The notes under the pieces were generated by a model, which made no database searches, had not been told where the DNA came from, and saw only the letters and a list, made by a program, of their open reading frames with translations. This document shows, one piece after another, positions 42,339 through 51,437 of a stretch of 64,000 bases of DNA. The stretch's first letter is position 1; every line of letters starts with the position of its first letter. The position numbers were made by a program, and so were the translations under genes. The DNA is from Taibaiella koreensis (GTDB lineage: Bacteria; Bacteroidota; Bacteroidia; Chitinophagales; Chitinophagaceae). The DNA lies in contig NZ_QVNU01000007.1 in assembly GCF_003545715.1 (NCBI RefSeq), positions 1 to 64,000 on the forward strand. The letters are read 5' to 3'.

Positions 42339-42836
42339 ATGACCCTAAAACTGATGATCTGCCGGATAGCCGGCCTGCTGCTGTTGCCGGCCTGCTTCCA
42401 GGCCTGTACCGCTTGCCGCCCGGTAGCAAAGGCCTATAAGCCGGTATCGGAAACCCTGTACCGCGAGATCGCCCGCGAGGATAGCCTTATGTTCGCTGCT
42501 TTTAACCGGCACGACCTGGCCGGGCTTATGTCCTTCTTTACAGAAGACCTAGAGTTTTACCACGACAAGGGTGGTCTATCGGGCTATGAGCAGACAAAGC
42601 AAGGCTTTGAACGCCTGTTTCAGCAAAATGCCACTACCGGTCTGAGGAGAGAATTGATCCCGGGCAGCCTGGAAGTGTACCCGGTCAAAGATTATGGGGC
42701 GATTGCAGAAAGCCGGCATCGCTTTTGCCACCTTGAACAAGGAAAGCAGGACTGCGGTACCTTTAAGAATACAATGGTATGGCGCAGGACCGGTCAAGGC
42801 TGGAAAGTGAGCCGTGTGCTCAGCTACGACCATTGA
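42339..42836 (+). CDS. Lipoprotein with NTF2-like (DUF4440) domain
   Basis: A 165-residue exported protein. The signal sequence has a lipobox-like LLPAC (Cys19) and a second FQAC (Cys23), so it is probably lipidated. The mature part is a SnoaL/DUF4440 fold: EDSLMFAAFNRHDLAGLMSFFTEDLEFY, an HDKGGLSG turn, and RRTGQGWKVSRVLSYDH at the end. DUF4440 domains bind small molecules or act as chaperone-like folds. Last gene before the convergent kinase. Confidence 0.8.
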   Translation: MTLKLMICRIAGLLLLPACFQACTACRPVAKAYKPVSETLYREIAREDSLMFAAFNRHDLAGLMSFFTEDLEFYHDKGGLSGYEQTKQGFERLFQQNATTGLRRELIPGSLEVYPVKDYGAIAESRHRFCHLEQGKQDCGTFKNTMVWRRTGQGWKVSRVLSYDH

Positions 42837-42853
42837 TGCCCGTCCTTATGAAG

Positions 42854-44992
42854 CTATGAAGGTCGCTCCCATGCAAGCTTTGCGGTAATATATCCCGGTT
42901 GCGCTTCTGTAAAGCTGAGCCGGATACCGATACGCCCGGCCAGGTCGTGGGCGATCTGTAATCCCAGGCCATAATTGCTGCTGCTGACCGACTCCCGCTG
43001 CAACAGCTCGTTCAGTGCCGCCGCGCTCATGCCAGAAGTAGAAGGATTGGAGATCCATACCTCGTTATCCTGTACATTCAGGGTAATGGTTCCGGCCTCG
43101 CGGCTGTACCGCACGGCATTTTGCAGCAGGTTACGCAGGATAATGCTCACAAAATTCTCATCGGTTACCGAAAAGAACGATTCCGGTATCTGGTTATCGA
43201 TGTGCAATGATTTTTCTTCCGCCTGCCCGCGTAGCAGGCCCAGCTCTCTTTCTGCCAGCTCCTTTATGGCCACCGCGTGGTATTCGGGTGTAAAATTCTC
43301 CATCTGGCTTTTGCTCCATAAGAGCAAGTCTTCCATGGTATTGAGGAGGTTGGCAGTAGTTTGCGTGAACTTTTCATGGTATTCCGAACGCGCGTTATCG
43401 TTGAACAGGTCGGGATTTTCTTTTTGCAGGCGCAGGAACTGGGCGATCTTGCTTACCGGCGAGCGCAGGTCATGGCTGAAGATACCAAACAGCCTGGCCT
43501 TGCTTTCATTGGCCAGGGCCAGCCGCACATTGAGCTGGTCCAGCTCCCTGTTCCGCTCGTTCAGTATCTTGTTCAGCTTTTCTTTATTACGGTAAATGCG
43601 GAACAGCAGCAGCGAAATGATGCCGAGTGCCACCAGCCCGGCGATCAGCAACAGCCGCAGCCGGCTTGCGTTAGCCAGCTCCAGTGCCCTCAACTGGTTT
43701 TCACTGCTGAGCGAGCTGATCTGCTTTTCCTTTTCCCTGGAGCGGTATTGTACATCCAGGTCGGCAAAGTACCGGTTCATATTGGCTTTGGTAAAAGTAT
43801 CTTTCTCCCGGTCGTACAGGTCGTAATAGTCCATGGCTTTGCGCAGGTTGCCTTTGGCTTTGTAAGACTGGGCAATCAGGTAAAGGTCTTCGAGGTAATT
43901 GCCTTTGTGCACATTTTTATTAATGGCCATGGCTTGTTCCAGCAAGACAATGGCTTCGTCGTAAGCGCCGGTATGGTATTTATAGATACCCTTAATATTC
44001 TGTACCTGGTGGATGAGAAAGGGCGCCTTACTGGCATCGGCCAGCGCTGTGGCTTTATCGATATAGACCTGGGCCTGTGTAAAATCGCCCTTTTTGGTAT
44101 AAAACTGGCCCAACGCTATATTGGAGATCACATATTCGGAGTTGATACCCTTACCGGGTCGCGGCAGCTCCTCAAGCAGGTGATAATAATGCAATGCGGA
44201 GTCGATATTGGCGATGGGTGTGGTGGTATAGACATCCACATAAGCTGAATAATAACGCAGTGTAAGCGAAGCAGCGCTATGCAGGTAGTTGCCGCCCTCT
44301 TTCAGCGCCTGCAGCGCTTTGTCGTACAGCTCTGTATTGGCATACACCTTATACAACATGTAGTTCTGGACGGCATAATCCATGCGATGCCGGTTATCTG
44401 CCGAGGTATCCATGAGGCGGCGGATGATCTCCAGGCTGCGCAGATAATAGCTTTGAGCAGTCGCGTAGTAGGACTTCAGGTAATAATAAGTGGCCAGCCC
44501 ATAATAGCATTTGGCCAGCGCTGTCTGTTCCCTTGAAGTATCTGCGAACACCTTCAGCTCATCTGCTATGGAGTCGGCTGCCGCCGCTTGCTGGCTTTGC
44601 ATATACAAGGGGATAAGATTGCTCCTGCTCCAGGCGATGAGCAAGCTGTTACGGGCGGGGACGCTTTCTTTAACCGATAGCTTCATGAAAATAAGCGCGC
44701 TGTCGAAGCTCGCAAGTGAATAATAACCTATGCCGGCTACCAGAGCAAAATGAGCGCGGCGCAGGTAATCGTCTTTCCGGGCCATAGCGATGCCTTTCCG
44801 GCTACAGGCGATCGCCTGTGGAAAATCAACGCCTTTGGCTGCATCGCTACCTATTTGAATATTGCAATAAGCCTTGAGGCTATCCATACGGACGGTATAA
44901 TCCTTTATGCGATCGAAATCGGGGATAGCGGACTGTTGGGCGAAAAGTGGCTGAAGTTGGCAAAGCAGCAGCAGGATAAAGATATATCTCAT
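42854..44992 (-). CDS. TPR-containing sensor histidine kinase
   Basis: A 712-residue membrane kinase from ATG 44992 (MRYIFILLLLCQLQPLFAQQ, signal peptide). Six or more TPR-like units (AQSYYLRSLEIIRRL, AIVLLEQAMAINK, AMDYYDLYDREKD) span about 30-400, then one membrane segment (about 450-470), a coiled coil, the HisKA motif IFSHDLRSPVSKIAQFL and an ATPase domain. The N box (LRNLLQNAVRYS) and G2 (YGLGLQIAHDL) are present, but the G1 DxGxG is replaced by SNPSTSGMS, so ATP binding is atypical. Its likely partner is the LytTR regulator at 45510, though an 89-residue gene and a terminator lie between them. Confidence 0.88.
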   Translation of the reverse strand: MRYIFILLLLCQLQPLFAQQSAIPDFDRIKDYTVRMDSLKAYCNIQIGSDAAKGVDFPQAIACSRKGIAMARKDDYLRRAHFALVAGIGYYSLASFDSALIFMKLSVKESVPARNSLLIAWSRSNLIPLYMQSQQAAAADSIADELKVFADTSREQTALAKCYYGLATYYYLKSYYATAQSYYLRSLEIIRRLMDTSADNRHRMDYAVQNYMLYKVYANTELYDKALQALKEGGNYLHSAASLTLRYYSAYVDVYTTTPIANIDSALHYYHLLEELPRPGKGINSEYVISNIALGQFYTKKGDFTQAQVYIDKATALADASKAPFLIHQVQNIKGIYKYHTGAYDEAIVLLEQAMAINKNVHKGNYLEDLYLIAQSYKAKGNLRKAMDYYDLYDREKDTFTKANMNRYFADLDVQYRSREKEKQISSLSSENQLRALELANASRLRLLLIAGLVALGIISLLLFRIYRNKEKLNKILNERNRELDQLNVRLALANESKARLFGIFSHDLRSPVSKIAQFLRLQKENPDLFNDNARSEYHEKFTQTTANLLNTMEDLLLWSKSQMENFTPEYHAVAIKELAERELGLLRGQAEEKSLHIDNQIPESFFSVTDENFVSIILRNLLQNAVRYSREAGTITLNVQDNEVWISNPSTSGMSAAALNELLQRESVSSSNYGLGLQIAHDLAGRIGIRLSFTEAQPGYITAKLAWERPS

Positions 44993-45095
44993 CAGAAGAG
45001 GGATTGCATATGCGGGAAGCAAAACGTATTCACTGATGTTTGGTCTGGTCTAATGTAGTACTAAGGTAATATTTAAATTATGGATATGCTAATGT

Positions 45096-45127
45096 CAAAA
45101 GGCCTGCATGCAGATGCAGGCCTTTTG
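45096..45127 (-). terminator. Intrinsic terminator
   Basis: 14-base perfect arms CAAAAGGCCTGCAT (45096-45109) and ATGCAGGCCTTTTG (45114-45127). It ends the 89-residue-protein gene on the minus strand, implying a separate promoter for the kinase. Confidence 0.85.
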
Positions 45128-45142
45128 AATACAGGTCATAGT

Positions 45143-45412
45143 TTACCTGATATTAAATGACCTGCTGTCTCTTTCTGTTCCATTCTCATAAATGGCACAG
45201 GTATAGGTGCCTGGCATTAAGCCGCTTGATGGGAAGGTGAGCACACCTTGTTCCGCAGGAGCGATATGCTCAAAGGTTTTTACGGTTTTCCCGCTGCTGT
45301 AGCTCACTTTTACCGATACTTCGTTGCGGGAGTCGGAGCTGTACACAATGGTCACTTCCTTGTCGTCGGCGGTAACGCCCACCAGGATGATAATGTATTC
45401 TTCTGTTTTCAT
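45143..45412 (-). CDS. Small beta-rich protein between regulator and kinase
   Basis: An 89-residue protein without a signal peptide, predicted as one Ig-like beta-sandwich: IIILVGVTADDKEVTIVYSS, EVSVKVSYSSGKTV and LMPGTYTCAIYENG resemble the strand pattern of T9SS/Ig-like tails. It sits between the LytTR gene (45510) and the TPR kinase (44992), all on one strand, so it may belong to that system. Function unknown. Confidence 0.6.
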   Translation of the reverse strand: MKTEEYIIILVGVTADDKEVTIVYSSDSRNEVSVKVSYSSGKTVKTFEHIAPAEQGVLTFPSSGLMPGTYTCAIYENGTERDSRSFNIR

Positions 45413-45509
45413 ATGAGGGGGTTTAAAGGATAATTGCAGAGCGCAAAAATAATCGTTAGGTATATTGGTAGGGAATAATGTTTGTTAAATATTCTTAATG
45501 TTATCGGGC

Positions 45510-46223
45510 TTAACTTATTCTTGTTCCTACGGCCGACTTGAACGATTTGCCCACAGGCAGCTCTACGCCCTGCACCATTACCTTGCCGGTACCTATCGAC
45601 TCCACTTTGCGCTGGTTGACGGCATAGCTACGATGGATGCGCATGAATTGATCTCCGGGCAATTGCAGCAACAGGCTGCTGAGGGTTTCCAGCACCAGCA
45701 GGCTTTGGCCCGAAATGGTCCTGATCTTGGTATAGTCCTTCATGGACTCCAGGTAAAGAATATCGCTATGGTGCAGGCGGTGCTTCTCGTAGCCCTGTTT
45801 GACCAGGATGTAACCGTTTTCTTCGGGTTGCGCCACAGCCATAGCCCGCTGCCGCAGGCGGAAAAATTCCTGTATGCGGCTGATACATTTTTCAAACCGC
45901 TCGGCCGATAAGGGTTTCAGGATATAATCGAATACCTCCAGGTCATAGCTCTCAAGAGCAAATTCGGGATGAGAGGTGATAAAGACAGGTATGGGCACCG
46001 TTCCGTAGAGGGTGCGCATCATCTCCATACCGTCCATGTCGGGCATCTCGATGTCGGAAAAAACAATATCGGGCTTGAGATGGCGAATGTATTCGAGCGC
46101 TTCCCGGCCATTCCTGCAGGTGCCTACCCGTTGCAGGCAGGCATACTTGGTAGCCTCGCTGATGAGGGTCAGGCGGTCCAGCTCGTCGTCGTCGACAACC
46201 AGATAAGTGAACGCATCAGGCAT
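45510..46223 (-). CDS. LytTR-family response regulator
   Basis: A 237-residue regulator: receiver domain (VVDDDELDRLTLI; phospho-Asp in VFSDIEMPDMDGM; ITSHPEF; YILKPLSAERF) and a LytTR domain (ILVKQGYEKHRLHHSDILYLE, QFMRIHRSYAVNQRKV). Ends VGTRIS. Upstream of the kinase at 42854, its presumed partner. Confidence 0.92.
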   Translation of the reverse strand: MPDAFTYLVVDDDELDRLTLISEATKYACLQRVGTCRNGREALEYIRHLKPDIVFSDIEMPDMDGMEMMRTLYGTVPIPVFITSHPEFALESYDLEVFDYILKPLSAERFEKCISRIQEFFRLRQRAMAVAQPEENGYILVKQGYEKHRLHHSDILYLESMKDYTKIRTISGQSLLVLETLSSLLLQLPGDQFMRIHRSYAVNQRKVESIGTGKVMVQGVELPVGKSFKSAVGTRIS

Positions 46224-46340
46224 AGGCAGGGTTATTGTATTATTGGCGATATGAATATAAGCATTTTCCGGCAGAATATGTGTTAAATAAAAATGCAGCG
46301 CCTGGGAAGCACTGCATCGTATTCATTCTGCTTCGATTTT

Positions 46341-47432
46341 TTATTTGATATCAAAATCTACTACTACCTTTTCGGTACGGGGATGCGATTGGCAGGTGAG
46401 GATAAAGTTGGCAGCCAGTTCGTCCGGCTCCAGCGCATAATTGACTTCCATATCCACCTCGCCCGAAACCAGCTTGGCCTTGCAGGTGCTGCATACGCCG
46501 CCTTTGCAGGCATAAGGCAGGTCGGCGCCCTGGCGTAAGGCCTCGTCGAGTATATTATTGCCGCCATAAGCCAGGTCCATTTCGAAGGCCGCACCATCGA
46601 GCCGTACGGTTACCCGGCTCATCTTGCTGTGATCGATCTGTTGCTGCTTCTCTTCCCAGTCCTTGTGTACAGCCCTGGGCTGGTCGGGGGAGGAGAAAAG
46701 CTCGAAATGCACCTTCTGCGCCGGCATCTTTCTTTCCTCGATAAAATAATCGCGCAATCCCAGGATCATATCTTCAGGTCCGCAAATGAAGATCTCGTCG
46801 ATCTGCTCCAGGTCGATCAGCCGTTCGCAGAACATTTTTGCTTTCTCCGTATTGATGCGGCCATTGAACAAAGGCGTGTCCATGGTTTCACGGGTAAACA
46901 CATGGTATATCCGCAACCGCTCCATATACTTGTTCTTCAGGGCTTCGATGCCTTCTTTGAAAATAATGGAACCCCTGTTCTTATTGCCATAAACAAGCGT
47001 GAACTCGCTTTCCGGTTCCTGCTGCAATACGGTTTTCATGATCCCGATCACCGGCGTAATGCCACTGCCCGCCGCAAAAGCCAGGTATTTCTTTGCCGTT
47101 TTTTCATTGCTCCTCGGCGTGAATTTACCGAGTGGGGGCATCACCTCCAGCGTATCGCCGGCTTTCAGCCCTTCATTTACGAAACCGCTGAACTTGCCCT
47201 GGTCCACTTTTTTGACCGCCACCCGCAGCTCGTCGCCGGGTGCAGAACAGATGGAGTAGGAGCGACGTACTTCCACGCCGTCGATATTGGTGCGGAGCGT
47301 AAGGTACTGGCCGGGTAAAAAATGAAAGGTTTCTTTCAGGCTTTCCGGAATATCAAAGGACACGGATACACATTCGGCCGTTTCCGGGCGCACTTCTTTG
47401 ATCCTGAGCAAATGAAAATGGGGCGTAGACAT
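46341..47432 (-). CDS. PaaE-like 2Fe-2S ferredoxin-NAD(P)H reductase
   Basis: A 363-residue modular oxidoreductase: FAD-binding domain (GQYLTLRTNIDGVEVRRSYSI with the RxYS motif), NAD(P)-binding domain (AGSGITPVIGIMKTVL; FICGPEDMILG), then a C-terminal plant-type 2Fe-2S domain with ACKGGVCSTCKAKL and a fourth Cys in ILTCQSHP. It passes electrons from NAD(P)H to an oxygenase. No paa or other oxygenase gene is nearby, so the partner (phenylacetyl-CoA epoxidase is only one possibility) is unknown. The ATG is close to the natural MSTPHFHLLRIKEV start. Confidence 0.87.
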   Translation of the reverse strand: MSTPHFHLLRIKEVRPETAECVSVSFDIPESLKETFHFLPGQYLTLRTNIDGVEVRRSYSICSAPGDELRVAVKKVDQGKFSGFVNEGLKAGDTLEVMPPLGKFTPRSNEKTAKKYLAFAAGSGITPVIGIMKTVLQQEPESEFTLVYGNKNRGSIIFKEGIEALKNKYMERLRIYHVFTRETMDTPLFNGRINTEKAKMFCERLIDLEQIDEIFICGPEDMILGLRDYFIEERKMPAQKVHFELFSSPDQPRAVHKDWEEKQQQIDHSKMSRVTVRLDGAAFEMDLAYGGNNILDEALRQGADLPYACKGGVCSTCKAKLVSGEVDMEVNYALEPDELAANFILTCQSHPRTEKVVVDFDIK

Positions 47433-47586
47433 ATTGGGCGCAAAAGTAAAGAATGCAGGGCTAATTTTCGCCTATTGGCCTTAAGGAATGCGAAAGGAAA
47501 CGATGACAGGCGACCGCTGAGGCTCATAGAATCAGATTTTGCATAATTGATGCATGTTGTTATATTTGAAATCTTAATCCAGCGAT

Positions 47587-49128
47587 ATGCTTGTAAAAGT
47601 ATTTGCCAGCGCCGTGCTGGGCGTAGAGGCGATGACGATCACCGTGGAAGCCGATGTAGCCGCCGGCTTGCTGGGCTACGCCATCGTGGGCCTGCCCGAC
47701 AATGCTGTGAAGGAAAGCATCGACCGTATTCTCTCTTCTTTTAAGAACAACGGGTTTGAACGGCCGCGGAGCCGTGTGGTGATCAATATGGCGCCGGCCG
47801 ATCTCAAAAAAGCAGGTTCGGCTTACGACCTGCCTATTGCTATCAGCATACTCGGCGCTACCGGGCAGCTGCCGTCCGACCTGTTTAAAACCCATATCCT
47901 GATGGGCGAGCTCTCCCTCGACGGAGCGCTGCAGCCGGTAAAGGGCGTGTTGCCTATGGCCATCCAGGCCCGGAAGGAAGGATTTACCGGCATGATCCTG
48001 CCGGAGCAAAATGCAAGGGAAGCAGCGTTGGTATCGGGATTAAATGTATTTGCGGTTGCGAACCTTCAGGAGGTGGTGCAGCTGTTAAAAGGGGAGGGGA
48101 GGCCACCCCTTGCCAAGGTCGACACCAGGGCCGAGTTTTTTACAGCCCAGGATCATTTCGACATCGATTTCAGTGAGGTCAAAGGGCAGGAGCATATCAA
48201 GCGGGCGTTGGAGATCACAGCGGCCGGTGGGCACAACGCCATACTTATTGGTCCGCCCGGGGCCGGCAAGACTATGCTGGCCAAGAGACTGCCTACCATA
48301 CTGCCGCCGCTCACCCTGCACGAGGCACTGGAGACCACCAAAATACATTCTGTAGCCGGTAAACTGTCGGCCAATGCCGGGCTGGTGGCCCGGCGCCCCT
48401 TCCGCAGTCCGCACCATACCATCAGCGATGTAGCGCTGGTAGGCGGTGGCGGCTTTCCGCAACCGGGCGAGATATCGCTGGCGCACCATGGTGTGCTGTT
48501 CCTCGACGAGCTACCAGAATTCAAGCGTACGGTGCTGGAAGTGATGCGACAGCCTATGGAAGAGCGGCGGGTAACCATTTCCCGGGCCAAACTGAGCATC
48601 GATTTTCCGGCCAGCTTTATGCTTATCGCTTCCATGAATCCATGTCCCTGCGGCTATTACACCCATCCCGAAAAGGATTGCAGCTGCTCCCCGCAAATGG
48701 TACAGCGCTATCTTAACAAGATCTCCGGACCCCTGCTGGATCGTATCGATCTGCATGTTGAAGTAACGCCGGTAGCCTTTACCGAGCTATCGTCGCAACG
48801 GGTGGCCGAGAGTAGTGCCACCATCCGGGAGCGGGTGGTGAAGGCCCGCAACCGGCAGACAGAGCGGTTTAAGGCGCATCCGGGTATCTATTGCAATGCC
48901 GTTATGGGCAGTAAGCTGCTCAAGGAGATCTGTGTGCTGGACTATGCCGGCAACAACCTGCTCAAGACAGCTATGGAGCGGCTCAACCTCAGCGCCAGGG
49001 CCTACGACCGCATTCTTAAGGTAGCACGCACTATTGCCGACCTGGAAGAAAGATCGTCGATACGCCCCGAGCATGTGGCAGAGGCGATCCAATACCGCAG
49101 CCTGGACCGGGAAGGCTGGGCGGGGTAG
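47587..49128 (+). CDS. comM: YifB/ComM family Mg chelatase-like AAA+ ATPase
   Basis: A 513-residue ATPase: N-terminal Lon-protease-like domain (LVKVFASAVLGVEAMTITVEADV, GYAIVGLPDNAVKES), Walker A LIGPPGAGKTMLAKRLP, Walker B VLFLDELPEF, zinc-type Cys cluster NPCPCGYYTHPEKDCSC, and the C-terminal ARAYDRILKVARTIADLE helix. ComM homologues are branch-migration helicases that help integrate foreign DNA during natural transformation. Single gene; the AT-rich accessory region begins right after it. Confidence 0.95.
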   Translation: MLVKVFASAVLGVEAMTITVEADVAAGLLGYAIVGLPDNAVKESIDRILSSFKNNGFERPRSRVVINMAPADLKKAGSAYDLPIAISILGATGQLPSDLFKTHILMGELSLDGALQPVKGVLPMAIQARKEGFTGMILPEQNAREAALVSGLNVFAVANLQEVVQLLKGEGRPPLAKVDTRAEFFTAQDHFDIDFSEVKGQEHIKRALEITAAGGHNAILIGPPGAGKTMLAKRLPTILPPLTLHEALETTKIHSVAGKLSANAGLVARRPFRSPHHTISDVALVGGGGFPQPGEISLAHHGVLFLDELPEFKRTVLEVMRQPMEERRVTISRAKLSIDFPASFMLIASMNPCPCGYYTHPEKDCSCSPQMVQRYLNKISGPLLDRIDLHVEVTPVAFTELSSQRVAESSATIRERVVKARNRQTERFKAHPGIYCNAVMGSKLLKEICVLDYAGNNLLKTAMERLNLSARAYDRILKVARTIADLEERSSIRPEHVAEAIQYRSLDREGWAG

Positions 49129-49429
49129 GACTTTTTAGATTAAATAAGATGAAAGGCTTTTTGAGAGGAGAACTGAGCCCTGAGAAAAAGTATTGTTAGT
49201 GTTTGGTCAAAATTTATTCTTTCCACAGGGAGAGAAGCTTTCCAAGGCCAACCGTAACTGATAGTGTATAGCTTATTATTGTTAAATACAGAATATGATC
49301 CTGATGCATTACGTAATTTTACAGGCGCATGTTTGAAAATCTGAAATATGCTATTGGTAATGCTTATCCTTGGTATTGCGGAAAAGGTATTGAAGTACCC
49401 AAAATAACCGGAAGCAGAAGCATCGGTAG
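49129..49429. other. AT-rich region without a convincing gene
   Basis: About 300 bases, clearly richer in A/T than comM. Short open frames occur on both strands but none has a start, family pattern or neighbours that support it. It precedes the gene remnant at 49430. Confidence 0.5.
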
Positions 49430-49576
49430 GAATGCTCTTTTCGTAGAAACAGCTGTCAATTCTGTATTTATCGAAAAAGATACAACTATCAAAGTATATT
49501 GGCTGAGCATCCTCACACCACCAACCTGCTGGAAGAAAACAAAAAAGCCGAAGCGGAAAGCGATAAAGAAGAGTAA
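49430..49576 (+). pseudogene. C-terminal remnant of a lost gene
   Basis: In one frame the sequence is open from 49430 to TAA at 49574-49576 and ends ILAEHPHTTNLLEENKKAEA plus a short acidic tail, a typical natural C terminus with normal codon use from about 49499 on. There is no start codon of its own, a stop lies immediately upstream at 49427, and the start of the DoxX-like gene is two bases downstream, as in an operon. So the 5' part of an upstream partner gene appears to have been deleted or replaced by the AT-rich DNA. Confidence 0.45.
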
Positions 49577-49578
49577 AA

Positions 49579-49974
49579 ATGGAAAAAGAAAAAATCAAAA
49601 ATAGCGCGCGTATCCTGCTAGGTGTGGCCATGGTCTTCGCCGGTACCAGTCACCTGAGCTTTGCCCGCAAAGCATTCCGTGCGCAAGTGCCCGATTGGGT
49701 ACCACTCAAAAAGGATGATACCGTGGTTTATTCCGGTTTTGCCGAGATCGCTTTGGGAACGGCGCTGATTGCCGCGCCGAAAAAACACCGTGATTTCGTA
49801 GGTAAGATAGCTGCCGGTTTTTTCGCCGCTGTGTTCCCCGGTAATATTGCACAGTACACGCATCACCGTAACGCCTTCGGGCTTAACACGGATAACAAGC
49901 GACTGGTGAGGCTGGCCTTTCAGCCGCTGCTTATCCTTTGGGCGTTGTCAAGCACAAAAAGGACCAAATCTTAA
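49579..49974 (+). CDS. DoxX-like membrane protein
   Basis: A 131-residue protein with about four membrane segments: ARILLGVAMVFAGTSHLSFARKAFR, FAEIALGTALIAAP, VGKIAAGFFAAVFPGNIAQYTH and LAFQPLLILWAL. The pattern is that of DoxX/MauE-like proteins of the inner membrane. The role is not established. It starts two bases after the remnant at 49430-49576, its former operon partner. Confidence 0.8.
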   Translation: MEKEKIKNSARILLGVAMVFAGTSHLSFARKAFRAQVPDWVPLKKDDTVVYSGFAEIALGTALIAAPKKHRDFVGKIAAGFFAAVFPGNIAQYTHHRNAFGLNTDNKRLVRLAFQPLLILWALSSTKRTKS

Positions 49975-50076
49975 AGAGACAGGTTTCGGTATGAAAAGCG
50001 AATATTTTTGCTGTTGACCGTCTTCGGCTTATTGCTGCCGGACGCCTGCTAATCTTTTAATGCGGCTCCTAAATAA

Positions 50077-50409
50077 TCACCGCAAACATTGTTTTTTTAT
50101 CAGAGAAACTTCGATAGTCCCGCTATGGGCCTTTACGATTTCAGAGGAGATGAATAAGCCAAGCCCCAAACCTTTTTCTCCGGCCTTGATGTCGCCGCGG
50201 GAAAACGGATGGAATAAGGATTTTATAACCGCGTCAGAAATGGGTTTGCCGGAATTACTGACCCGGAGTATCAATTTTTCGCCTTCAAAAACGCCTCTGC
50301 CAGAACCGGTTGTTAACGCATTACTGAGCAGATTACTGAACAATTGCACGATACGATTGCTGTCAATCAGCACACCAATAGTTGATGGCCATAGGCTATT
50401 GGACGTCAA
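50077..50409 (-). pseudogene. Histidine kinase remnant (ATPase domain)
   Basis: A 110-residue fragment with the N box NRIVQLFSNLLSNAL, an altered G1 (SNSGKPIS), F box (LFHPFSRGD) and G2 (EKGLGLGLFISSEIVKAHSG), which is the C-terminal ATPase domain of a histidine kinase. No sensor, membrane or HisKA part precedes it; just upstream on the minus strand (about 50410-50460) another frame reads LLTEMEDNAVKRVD before a stop, consistent with a frameshifted linker. Likely a decayed sensor gene. Confidence 0.65.
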
Positions 50410-50833
50410 CTCGTTTTACGGCGTTATCTTCCATTTCAGTGAGCAGCTTTTAAATCCGAAAGCCGGCGAAGGCTGTGTCAATTGGAATGATAGGTCTGAT
50501 CTCATCAAAGTCTGGAACACATACTCTGCAATGTGACTCACATACTCAGAAATCTTCACGCCCAATCATTTGCTGTTTTTGGTTTGAATATAAGCCTCCA
50601 AATTGCAGGTAATAGATAAAGCAAAACAAAGGACAGTCAGAAGGAAAAGATCGTCGTCCAATTTATAATTGCATCATGACTTTTGAAAAGAGCTGACCAT
50701 GTTTTAAAGAATAACTTCAAAACAGATGCATATTCTTATTCCAGGATAAACCCACATGACTTACATGTTACAACCAACCTCCGGCCGAGGAACATTTAAA
50801 ATACTTTATTAAAACACCACTAAAAACCAAAAA
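50410..50833. other. Intergenic region with kinase debris
   Basis: Besides the possible frameshifted kinase linker at 50410-50460 I see no gene. ATACTTTA at about 50800-50808 resembles a -7 element and may serve the precursor gene at 50834. Confidence 0.4.
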
Positions 50834-51064
50834 ATGAAAAAACAAAAGATTCAAATCAGCAGAAAGCTTGTTTTAGCCAAAGAGACGATTTCAAACCTTG
50901 GCGCAGATGACCAACACAAGGTCGTAGGCGGCATGATTTCAACCCCTCAGGTTTGTCACACTTTTGAAAATAGCTGTTTTGGCACCTGCGAATCCGTTTG
51001 CGACGCTTGCCCGACGAGCACTCCGCCATGTACCGGGACAATTACTACACCAGTGATTTGTTAA
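50834..51064 (+). CDS. Class I lanthipeptide-like precursor peptide (copy 5)
   Basis: A 76-residue peptide: leader MKKQKIQISRKLVLAKETIS, junction KVVGGM (about 29-34), core with seven Cys and many Thr/Ser/Pro (VCHTF, NSCFGTCESVCDACP, PPCTGTITTP, ends VIC). It lies just upstream of the propeller kinase/LytTR pair on the same strand, separated by a terminator (51108-51128). No modifying enzyme nearby. Confidence 0.77.
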   Translation: MKKQKIQISRKLVLAKETISNLGADDQHKVVGGMISTPQVCHTFENSCFGTCESVCDACPTSTPPCTGTITTPVIC

Positions 51065-51107
51065 GCTACTTTGCTAAATAAAGTCCGGCGATGATGATTA
51101 AAAATAG

Positions 51108-51128
51108 CCACCCTACATCTTAGGGTGG
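51108..51128 (+). terminator. Intrinsic terminator
   Basis: CCACCCTA (51108-51115) and TAGGGTGG (51121-51128), followed by TTTATTTTATT; ends precursor copy 5. Confidence 0.8.
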
Positions 51129-51437
51129 TTTATTTTATTGGCTTTGTAAATGGTGGTAAAGACGACGTTCAATTTGGCTAAAATTGATGTCTCACCTACA
51201 CAAAAAACATGTGGTTTAGCAAGCATTTACAACTATTTCGCCGGGAAACTCATCAAGTCCAATTGGATCAGATAATATGAGAAATTATGGTGGAAAAAAA
51301 AGGCAAATGATTCAGCGCGTTTGTTTTTGAGCAGGTATGTTTTATCGATGAGTAACTGTGCAATCCCTTGCTGCATGACTTGTCTGTTCTTTCAATTGCC
51401 GGTAATTTCTTCCTACTTTAGACCGGTAATCAATGTC

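Noticed and set aside
46290-46320. Terminator between the LytTR regulator and the PaaE-like gene
   Set aside because: Only a six-base ATGCAG/CTGCAT pairing is visible, too weak to call.
49329-49604. 91-residue plus-strand open frame
   Set aside because: It ends in a Lys-rich run produced by reading the remnant's acidic tail out of frame and overlaps the DoxX start.
49140-49631. 163-residue minus-strand open frame
   Set aside because: It would start inside the DoxX-like gene, has no family pattern, and its 5' half overlaps the C-terminal remnant on the other strand.
50060-50536. 158-residue plus-strand open frame
   Set aside because: It is antisense to the histidine kinase remnant, whose motifs are clear on the minus strand.
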